Assembly (NCBI GenBank): GCA_050633505.1
Contig: JBOEGQ010000001.1
Coordinates: 62,001-126,000 of the forward strand
DNA length: 64,000 nucleotides
From: UBA1672 sp050633505
GTDB taxonomy: Bacteria; Pseudomonadota; Alphaproteobacteria; Micavibrionales; Micavibrionaceae
Reading direction: 5' to 3'
A program made the translations under genes and the position numbers. How positions within the stretch are numbered: position 1 is the first letter of the stretch; every line of letters begins with the position of its first letter. The notes below the pieces were generated by a model that had not been told where the DNA came from, ran no database searches, and saw only the letters and a program-made list of their open reading frames with translations. This document shows, piece by piece, positions 56,122-62,692 of the stretch.

Positions 56122-58782
56122 CTAACCAACCAACTTACCTTCAATTGCATCGACCGCACTTTGTGCATCATTGGCATTCGGGCCACCGGCTTGTGCCATA
56201 TCAGGGCGGCCACCGCCACCCTTACCACCCAGAGCCTCAGAACCAACGCGCACCAAATCAACCGCGCTAATATCTGGTGTCAGATCATCTGTAACACCAA
56301 CCACGATAGAAGCCTTCCCATCATTGGTCGCGACAAGAACAATAACGCCAGATCCAAGTTGTGCCTTCAGATCATCCGCCATGGGCTTAAGATCTTTTGC
56401 AGGGAAACCATCAAGAACACGACCGGTAAATTTTACACCGTTAATCTCCTTAATATCATCATTGGCAGATCCCCCTGCCCCGCCGCCCAGCGCAACGGCC
56501 TTACGCAAATCTGCAACTTCTTTTTCCAGCTTTTTCTTCTCATCCATAAGGCTTTTTACACGCTGTTCAACATCATTTACAGATGTCTTTAGAAGAGCAG
56601 CAGTTCCTTGCAGCGTATTATCCTGTGTATTCAGATAAGAAAGTGCATTTGCACCTGTAACCGCCTCAACACGTCGGATACCAGATGATAGCGCGCCTTC
56701 AGATACAATTTTGAGCAAGCCAATATCACCTGTGCGCTTCACATGCGTACCACCGCAAAGCTCAACAGAGAATTGTTTGTTCTCCCCCTCACCTTGTGTA
56801 CCCATTGTTACAACGCGCACCTCATCATCATATTTCTCACCAAACAGAGCCATTGCCCCACTCTCACGTGCATCGTCAAGCGCCATCACGCGTGTTACGA
56901 CATCAGTATTTGCACGAATTTCATCATTAACAATCTTCTCAACTTTGGAAATCTCCTCAGCGCTCATCCCGTTTGGATGCGAGATATCAAAGCGTGTGCG
57001 CTCCTCATCTTGGAGTGAGCCTTTCTGCGCAACATGATCCCCAAGAACCTGGCGTAACGCCTCATGCAAAAGATGCGTTGCAGAGTGATTGGATTGGATT
57101 GTCGTACGGCGATTTGTGTCCACGCATAGAGCAATAGCATCACCAACTTTAAAAGATCCACCTTCAACATTAACAACATGCGCCCAAAGTGAGGCAATCT
57201 GCTTTTTTGTATCTATAACGTTAGCTTGTGATGGATTTAATACCCCGGAAATCCCCCCTTTGTCACCGACCTGACCACCGCTTTCAGCATAAAATGGTGA
57301 CTGATTGGTTATAATCATTCCCTCATCACCTTCATTCAGCACATTCACACGTTTTCCGTCTTTTACGAGTGCAACAATTTGCGCTTCGGCCTTATCCACT
57401 TCATACCCTAAGAATTCAGTCGGTCCGACCTCATCAAGGATATCGAACCAGATTTTTTCATTCACTTCACCGCCTGCGCCTGACCATGCGGCGCGCGCTT
57501 TTGCTTTTTGCTCTGCCATGCATGTATCAAAAGCATCGGTATCAACGTCAATCTCTTTGGCGCGTAAAGCATCCTGCGTCAAATCCAAGGGGAAACCATA
57601 TGTATCATATAATTTAAACGCCACATCCCCCGGGAATTTCGCGCCATCATTAACCTTAGATGTTTCTTCATCCAACATTTTCAAACCACGATCCAGTGTT
57701 GTTTTAAAACGCTTTTCTTCGGTTTCCAATGTCTGCGTAATCAGGCTTTCTGCTTGTTTCAATTCAGGATACGCCTCACCCATTTTACCAAGTAAAGTCG
57801 GATATAGCTTATGCATCATCGGATCTTTCGCGCCCAAAAGATGCGCATGCCGCATGCCGCGACGCATAATACGACGCAGGACATAGCCACGCCCCTCATT
57901 ACTTGGCATTACACCATCTGCAAGCAAAAATGCCGCCGAGCGCAAGTGATCTGCAATAACCTTATGGCTTGCTGCCATATCACCGTCCGCTTCAACGCTT
58001 GTTAAATCTGCACTATGCTCAATAAGGGCGCGCATAATATCGATGTCGTAGTTATTATTTGATCCCATCAGAGTTGCCGCAATACGCTCTAGCCCCATGC
58101 CTGTATCAACACTTTGCGCCGGAAGGTCAACACGTGTTTCTGCATCAATTTGCTCATACTGCATAAAGACATTATTCCATATCTCGATAAAGCGATCACC
58201 GTCTTCTTCCGGTGATCCCGGTGGCCCACCCCAGATATGCTCACCATGGTCATAAAAGATCTCGGTACATGGCCCGCATGGCCCCGTATCACCCATGCGC
58301 CAAAAATTATCATCTGTCGCAATACGGATAATTTTATGATCGGCAAAGCCTGTGATTTTCTTCCAAATTTCTGCAGCTTCTTCATCTGTCGAATGCACAG
58401 TCACGCATAATTTTTCCGCAGATAAGCCAAAGTTCTTTGTGACCAATTCCCACGCAAAGGCAATGGCCTCTTCCTTAAAATAATCCCCAAACGAGAAATT
58501 CCCCAACATCTCAAAGAAGGTATGATGACGCGCCGTATAGCCGACATTTTCCAGATCGTTATGCTTCCCCCCTGCACGCACACATTTCTGTGATGTTGTT
58601 GCACGGTTATAAGGGCGCTTTTCTTTACCTGTGAAAACATCTTTAAATTGGTTCATACCCGCATTCGTAAACATCAACGTTGGATCATTTTGTGGTACCA
58701 ATGAAGAAGAAGACACGATGCTATGTCCGTTCTTTTCAAAAAACCCTAAAAATTCTGATCGTATATCGTTGACTGTTTTCAT
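56122..58782 (-). CDS. alaS: Alanine-tRNA ligase
   Basis: An 886-residue class II synthetase with editing. The catalytic domain starts VNDIRSEFLGFFEKNGH and includes GDTGPCGPCTEIFYDHG. The editing site has HSATHLLHEAL and CGGTHVKRTGDIG, and the C-terminal C-Ala region ends with KGGGGRPDMAQAGGPN. Length is normal. It converges on the upstream three-gene unit. Confidence 0.97.
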   Translation of the reverse strand: MKTVNDIRSEFLGFFEKNGHSIVSSSSLVPQNDPTLMFTNAGMNQFKDVFTGKEKRPYNRATTSQKCVRAGGKHNDLENVGYTARHHTFFEMLGNFSFGDYFKEEAIAFAWELVTKNFGLSAEKLCVTVHSTDEEAAEIWKKITGFADHKIIRIATDDNFWRMGDTGPCGPCTEIFYDHGEHIWGGPPGSPEEDGDRFIEIWNNVFMQYEQIDAETRVDLPAQSVDTGMGLERIAATLMGSNNNYDIDIMRALIEHSADLTSVEADGDMAASHKVIADHLRSAAFLLADGVMPSNEGRGYVLRRIMRRGMRHAHLLGAKDPMMHKLYPTLLGKMGEAYPELKQAESLITQTLETEEKRFKTTLDRGLKMLDEETSKVNDGAKFPGDVAFKLYDTYGFPLDLTQDALRAKEIDVDTDAFDTCMAEQKAKARAAWSGAGGEVNEKIWFDILDEVGPTEFLGYEVDKAEAQIVALVKDGKRVNVLNEGDEGMIITNQSPFYAESGGQVGDKGGISGVLNPSQANVIDTKKQIASLWAHVVNVEGGSFKVGDAIALCVDTNRRTTIQSNHSATHLLHEALRQVLGDHVAQKGSLQDEERTRFDISHPNGMSAEEISKVEKIVNDEIRANTDVVTRVMALDDARESGAMALFGEKYDDEVRVVTMGTQGEGENKQFSVELCGGTHVKRTGDIGLLKIVSEGALSSGIRRVEAVTGANALSYLNTQDNTLQGTAALLKTSVNDVEQRVKSLMDEKKKLEKEVADLRKAVALGGGAGGSANDDIKEINGVKFTGRVLDGFPAKDLKPMADDLKAQLGSGVIVLVATNDGKASIVVGVTDDLTPDISAVDLVRVGSEALGGKGGGGRPDMAQAGGPNANDAQSAVDAIEGKLVG

Positions 58783-58823
58783 TGCTTCACTCTATGCTTC
58801 TTTGAGAATATGAAGAGGTATTT

Positions 58824-59600
58824 ATGCAAGAAAATATAGACTTTGCCAATAGCTTAGCCGACAAGGCCGGTGAAATAATTCAAAAATATTTCCGCCAGCC
58901 ATTCGATGTTGAACATAAAGAAGACCACAGCCCGGTCACAATCGCGGATAAAGAGGTTGAAAAGGCCCTACGGGATATGATTGAAAGCACCCGCCCACAA
59001 GACGGCATTCTAGGTGAAGAGTTCGGTACAAAAGAAAGCCAGAACGGCCTGACATGGGTTATTGACCCGATTGACGGCACGAAAAGTTTTATGATCGGCC
59101 GCCCGACATTTGGTACATTAATTGCCCTGTGTGAGAGGGACATTCCAAAGCTTGGTATTATCGATCAACCAATTTTAAAAGAACGATGGGTCGGCGTAAC
59201 AGGCGCGCAAACCACACTAAACGGAAACCCTGTCAAAACACGTCCGTGTAAGGATTTCAATAATGCACGGATCGGATCAACCACCCCGATGATGTTTGAT
59301 AAGCTCGCCGAATTTGGGCCAGCGTATCAAATTTTCGAAAACCCGCCACGTATGGCATGGGGCGGAGACTGTTATATGTACGGTCTCATCGCCAGCGGTC
59401 ACATGGATGTCGCCTTCGAACAGAACCTGTCCCCTTATGACTTTGCCGCCCTTATCCCCGTGATCAAAGGTGCAGGCGGTCATATTAGTGACTGGCGCGG
59501 TGATGAACTCACCCTGAATTCCGTTGGTAAAGTCATTGCAATTGGCGACCCTGAGCTTTGGCCACATATTGAACGCATGATTATGAAATCACCATATTAG
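58824..59600 (+). CDS. hisN: HisN-type histidinol-phosphatase, inositol monophosphatase family
   Basis: A 258-residue enzyme of the IMPase superfamily. Metal-binding motifs are visible: GEEFG, WVIDPIDGTKSFMIG (DPIDGT), and the C-terminal WGGDCYMYGLIASGHMDVAF. The wording around IDGTKSFMIGRPTFGTLIAL is that of the HisN group (histidinol-phosphatase) rather than SuhB, but an inositol or 3'-phosphoadenosine substrate cannot be ruled out. AGAGGT lies upstream of the ATG. It is divergent from alaS. Confidence 0.8.
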   Translation: MQENIDFANSLADKAGEIIQKYFRQPFDVEHKEDHSPVTIADKEVEKALRDMIESTRPQDGILGEEFGTKESQNGLTWVIDPIDGTKSFMIGRPTFGTLIALCERDIPKLGIIDQPILKERWVGVTGAQTTLNGNPVKTRPCKDFNNARIGSTTPMMFDKLAEFGPAYQIFENPPRMAWGGDCYMYGLIASGHMDVAFEQNLSPYDFAALIPVIKGAGGHISDWRGDELTLNSVGKVIAIGDPELWPHIERMIMKSPY

Positions 59601-59654
59601 GCTTAGCTTCATTATCTTCGCTCTTTCGTTTTAAGAGATTGAAATGATGGGTAA

Positions 59655-59816
59655 CTATGACAATAAGCTATCACCCCTATCGCTCTTGATATTTAAGGCG
59701 AGCGGGTTTGGTTTTTTCTTTGGAACGGGCACAAACGTCCCTGAAACATTGCCGCCAAAGCCGATATGGCCGGAGCCTGCGTTTTCACCTACCGTGCCAT
59801 ACAAAAAAAATTGCAT
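59655..59816 (-). pseudogene. Orphan copy of the shared N-terminal motif (53 codons)
   Basis: A short frame reading MQFFLYGTVGENAGSGHIG and then the complete GFGGNVSGTFVPVPKKKP motif found in the two hydrolases further along. It then runs 17 more codons and stops (DSLLS), with no catalytic domain. An in-frame TAA lies upstream of the ATG and there is no good ribosome site. It most likely is the left-over N-terminal piece of a third hydrolase gene. A short functional peptide cannot be excluded, because the motif codons differ from the other copies only at synonymous positions. Confidence 0.5.
59710..59763 (-). repeat. Shared 54-bp coding repeat, copy A
   Basis: It encodes the segment from GFGGNV to KKKP on the minus strand. 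It differs from copy B (60800-60853) at five positions and from copy C (62114-62167) at four, all synonymous by my reading. Confidence 0.8.
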
Positions 59817-59848
59817 TCTGACACAGAGTTAGATATCTTGAGCAACTA

Positions 59849-60253
59849 TTAATCAAAGCCTTCCGAAAGCTCTACATATATTACAGTGGGGGGATGATCA
59901 TCATTAAGTTCATAGTCACCCCCCTTAGTTGTTACCCTAAGATATTTACCTTTTTCATTATAGAATTTAAAAGTACAGTATCCCATGCCCGTCCCGGAAC
60001 AAGCGAGGACTTCGGTGTATCCTACATCATAATAAAAGTGGGGTTGGTTGTATTCTTGGTCTAAATTTGTTCTTTCTGCTTCAGCAGGTATCCAGCCTTC
60101 ATTCATGATAGTTTTTCTTGCCTCATAGTAAGGTACGTCAATAATTTGGCTTTGCCAATTAGGCGTTTTTGAGCAAGATGAGAGTGAGAGCAGCCCTGAG
60201 AGCAAGAAAATTATGTATTGAAACGGAAGTATATTTTTAAAATTTTGAGCCAT
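59849..60253 (-). CDS. Small lipoprotein next to the GH104-like hydrolase, possible immunity protein
   Basis: A 134-residue protein with a lipoprotein signal (YIIFLLSGLLSLSSC, lipobox LSSC). The mature part is a single small domain: YYEARKTIMNEGWIPAEAE, then EVLACSGTGMGYCTFKFYN and GKYLRVTTKGG. The helix-GW and C-x-GTG-x-G-x-C-x-F pattern recurs in many small periplasmic proteins that I associate with a BLIP/PepSY-like fold, with the two cysteines probably bonded. It starts 20 nt after the hydrolase stop on the same strand, as an immunity gene would. The inhibitory role is inference only. Confidence 0.55.
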   Translation of the reverse strand: MAQNFKNILPFQYIIFLLSGLLSLSSCSKTPNWQSQIIDVPYYEARKTIMNEGWIPAEAERTNLDQEYNQPHFYYDVGYTEVLACSGTGMGYCTFKFYNEKGKYLRVTTKGGDYELNDDHPPTVIYVELSEGFD

Positions 60254-60273
60254 TTAAGATTTATAGCTTTAAA

Positions 60274-60822
60274 TTATTTTTTCTCCAACAATTCTTTCAA
60301 TGTCTTGAAGTCTGTAAGTGCCTTATTGTTTCCGACCCCTTTATAATAACTTTGATTAGACTCATCCTCTGGAAAAGATGCCCATTCTTTTGACAATTCT
60401 TTGATAAATTGTTTTGTGGTTATTTTACTCGCTTTGTATTTTTCATATCCCCTTCGCCTTAAAAGCTCTCTTCCCATTTGATCTTGCAGGTTTTCATCAA
60501 AAATAGCACTTGCATCAAGGTTCATCCATCTTATTAAATCGTCCATTTTATCATCTATAATCTGATATCGGCCTACTGCGGTTCCTAGGTTTTGGCTATT
60601 TCGTTTCCGTTGAAGCTGCCTGACTTCTTTGATAGTCATTTTCGTAAGAGGTTTTTCTTTACCACCTACGATAATATTGTAATTGTCGCTACTCTCAATT
60701 CTGCCGACAAAGTTAAGTATTTCATTTCCCTTTTTTGTGGGGGAAATTGTTTCGGGTTTTCGCTTAGGTATTGGAGGTGTCTCGATGCTTGCTTTAACAG
60801 GCTTCTTTTTCGGAACGGGCAC
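60274..60822 (-). CDS. Lambda-R/GH104-like peptidoglycan hydrolase
   Basis: A 182-codon frame starting with GTG. After VPKKKP and a second basic-proline stretch (TPPIPKRKP), a lysozyme-like domain spans about residues 35-182. FVGRIESSDNYNIIVGG carries the probable catalytic E43, and LGTAVGRYQIID, then KEWASFPEDE, resemble the lambda endolysin R (lytic transglycosylase, GH104). The motif GFGGNVSGTFV lies in frame upstream of the GTG but is cut off by a TGA at 60877-60879, so the native 5' end is probably damaged or begins in another frame. No signal peptide is visible. Confidence 0.65.
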   Translation of the reverse strand: MPVPKKKPVKASIETPPIPKRKPETISPTKKGNEILNFVGRIESSDNYNIIVGGKEKPLTKMTIKEVRQLQRKRNSQNLGTAVGRYQIIDDKMDDLIRWMNLDASAIFDENLQDQMGRELLRRRGYEKYKASKITTKQFIKELSKEWASFPEDESNQSYYKGVGNNKALTDFKTLKELLEKK

Positions 60823-60853
60823 AAACGTCCCCGAAACATTGCCGCCAAAGCCG
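60800..60853 (-). repeat. Shared 54-bp coding repeat, copy B
   Basis: Second copy of the motif-coding segment. It overlaps the GTG start of the GH104-like frame and continues upstream of it, showing that the original gene began further upstream. Confidence 0.8.
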
Positions 60854-60963
60854 ACAGCGCCTGTCTCGTTTTGTGATCAGATAAAGACATCATCTGCGCT
60901 TTACTAGATGCGCAACTTTAAGCATATGATTGATAAAAGATTTAGTTTGTTTAATATGATGAA

Positions 60964-61446
60964 ATGAAATTGATTTTAAGCGTTATTATGTTCCTTTTGT
61001 TTATTGTTCTGCCTAGTGCTTTTGCATTAGACGAGGACGATGAAAAGCCTGCGGAACAAAAAGCACAACATGTTATTGATGCGTGTTGGGCAATATCCCT
61101 GGAAGCACGATCCGGCAGCACGAGCAGTGCGAGGGCAGGAATCTTAGATAGCGCTCTTTGTATGGAGAAGCATATTATTATGCTTGCCGAAACAAAGCTC
61201 TTTGCCAATGACCCCAAAGCAACTGAACGAACTAAGCAAAACATAGAAAAGCTTCGTTTTTCTTACGGACGTCTTTATTGGGATCTTTTTAATGGTTTGG
61301 ACGCCTGCATGCATCCAGTTTATGGCATAAGGTGCGGCACTGAAAATCATACTATGCATAACAGCCAATATGCTCGTTTGCTGGAAGATGTTCTCCATGA
61401 TGTTTATAAGCAAATGGCGCGTTATGATGTTCCGTTTGACGATTAA
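60964..61446 (+). CDS. Small exported protein tail-to-tail with the GH108 gene, possible immunity protein
   Basis: A 160-residue protein with a signal peptide (KLILSVIMFLLFIVLPSAFA). The mature part is helical with four cysteines (DACWAISL, SALCMEK, GLDACMHP, GIRCGTEN), suggesting two disulfides in the periplasm. No family is recognised; the helical, disulfide-bonded form resembles several lysozyme inhibitors in outline only. It shares its last bases with the end of the frameshifted GH108 gene on the other strand. No ribosome site is obvious. Confidence 0.5.
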   Translation: MKLILSVIMFLLFIVLPSAFALDEDDEKPAEQKAQHVIDACWAISLEARSGSTSSARAGILDSALCMEKHIIMLAETKLFANDPKATERTKQNIEKLRFSYGRLYWDLFNGLDACMHPVYGIRCGTENHTMHNSQYARLLEDVLHDVYKQMARYDVPFDD

Positions 61447-61782
61447 TCACGAAGTTTTTCTACGCGCGGTTCCCAGCCTGGATTGTCAGAATAATTGGAC
61501 AAGCCTCTCAAAAATTCAATCCGCTTATTGGCAAATTTATTGCTGATTTCTTTTGTTTTTCCCTGCTCAACAGCTTTCTTAAGGGCGGTACGCGTTTTTG
61601 ATCCCATAATACCGTCATATGATCTGTTATTGTCGGGGCCAGTTTTTAAATCTGAACCAGTGACCTCATCAATAGATTCCTGAAGCCATTTTCCTACAAC
61701 CTTAGAATCTGTCAAAATATTGGCATCAAAAACATGCTCGACCAATTTTAAACCTGTTTTATCTGCGCCTGCCAACCTCATG
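61443..61782 (-). pseudogene. C-terminal part of the GH108 hydrolase, displaced by frameshift
   Basis: In the +1 frame relative to the main gene, the sequence continues LAGADKTGLKLVEHVFDANI, then a PG_binding_3-like region (YDGIMGSKTRTALKKAVEQG) and a terminal helix (RIEFLRGLSNYSDNPGW). This is the expected end of GH108 muramidases, where this domain follows the catalytic part. A single-base gain (or two-base loss) between about 61765 and 61785 separates it from the upstream frame. It has no start of its own that makes sense. Confidence 0.65.
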
Positions 61783-62496
61783 AAGTTTATTAATCTGCGG
61801 ACGCTCATAAAATTCATCTCTGAAAATATCTGTAATTTGTTCATCCGTGAGATCAGTGGACTTTTCAGGCAAATTCCATTCGGGGCTACGTGCTCGCAAA
61901 TCATTTAAAAAATTCTGCGACATTCCTTTATTGGTTAGACCGCCCGGGTCTGCTTGTTTTGAGCGATTGGCAATACCGCCTTCTCTGGGAGCAAGTTTCT
62001 CTCTGAATTGATCAAAAACAGGATCAGGGGCGTGTTGTGGGATTTTTATTTTTTCTGCCAGGATATCAGGTTTTCTTTCGGGGATTGGCGGCGTATCTAT
62101 TTTTGTGTGATGCGGTTTTTTCTTTGGAACGGGTACAAACGTCCCCGAAACATTGCCGCCAAAACCAATACGACCTGCATCCGCGCCCATATCTACCGCG
62201 TCAAAGGCTTCATCCGCATTGCGGTTGGTCAGTGCCTCAAACATACTGCGCTCTGTCTCGCCACCGGGCTTCATAACGCCATCAATTTTAAGATGATTGT
62301 CTGTCTGAAATTTTTTGATGCCGTCATCCATTTTGCGGGTGAGGAATGGATTTTCGGTATCCTCCTTCTCATCCGCCGGGAAATACCCCGCTTTTTGAAG
62401 GTTTTCTTTTGTCGTGCGGATATCTGCGGGATTGTTTGTTTGGTTATTGCCGACGGCATTGCCAAGCATCCCTGAAAAGAGGGTGGAAAGGCTCAT
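61759..62496 (-). CDS. GH108-type N-acetylmuramidase with N-terminal peptidoglycan-binding domain, frameshifted
   Basis: A 245-residue frame: MSLSTLFSGMLGNAVGNN, a PG_binding_1-like domain (about 25-90, with MDDGIKKFQTDNHLKIDGVM), the shared GFGGNVSGTFVPVPKKKP (111-128), TPPIPERKP, and a GH108 catalytic domain. The catalytic glutamate is probably E172 in REGGIANRSKQADPGG. The frame ends early at LHEVGRRR; the missing C-terminus lies in the next frame. No classic signal peptide is seen. AGGAG is 7-8 nt upstream of the ATG. It should cleave the glycan backbone of peptidoglycan. Either pseudogene formation or a sequencing indel would explain the break. Confidence 0.7.
   Translation of the reverse strand: MSLSTLFSGMLGNAVGNNQTNNPADIRTTKENLQKAGYFPADEKEDTENPFLTRKMDDGIKKFQTDNHLKIDGVMKPGGETERSMFEALTNRNADEAFDAVDMGADAGRIGFGGNVSGTFVPVPKKKPHHTKIDTPPIPERKPDILAEKIKIPQHAPDPVFDQFREKLAPREGGIANRSKQADPGGLTNKGMSQNFLNDLRARSPEWNLPEKSTDLTDEQITDIFRDEFYERPQINKLHEVGRRR
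62114..62167 (-). repeat. Shared 54-bp coding repeat, copy C
   Basis: Third copy of the motif-coding segment, inside the GH108 gene between its peptidoglycan-binding and catalytic parts. It serves as the reference for the complete gene arrangement. Confidence 0.8.
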
Positions 62497-62520
62497 AGAT
62501 TACTCCTAATTGTATGAAAA

Positions 62521-62590
62521 TATAAAAATCCCCGCGAAAAGCCTGTCTTCGCGGGGACAACAATGCAAAACCGCCCCAATTGAGGGCGGT
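62521..62590 (-). terminator. Tandem hairpins with terminator for slt
   Basis: Read on the minus strand, a 7-bp stem (ACCGCCC with GGGCGGT, 62570-62576 and 62584-62590) is followed by a 9-bp stem (CCCCGCGAA with TTCGCGGGG, 62530-62538 and 62548-62556) and then ATTTTTATATTTT. The second is a strong rho-independent terminator for the upstream slt gene and insulates it from the GH108 gene. Confidence 0.8.
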
Positions 62591-62692
62591 GTTATGCAGA
62601 TAGACTTGTGGTGTTTATAGGCATATATTCCCTTATTTCTCTATAAAAGTCAATAGGAATGTGAATATATTCATTATTCAGAAAATGGGAAG

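Noticed and set aside
61755..61790. Programmed ribosomal frameshift to make the full GH108 protein.
   Set aside because: No slippery heptamer, upstream Shine-Dalgarno-like enhancer or downstream hairpin was evident around the junction. An indel is simpler.
59601..62690. Prophage remnant as origin of the hydrolase cluster.
   Set aside because: The lysozyme folds are phage-like, but no integrase, capsid, tail, holin or attachment repeat is present in the window, and codon use is not clearly different. The idea is not excluded, only unsupported.
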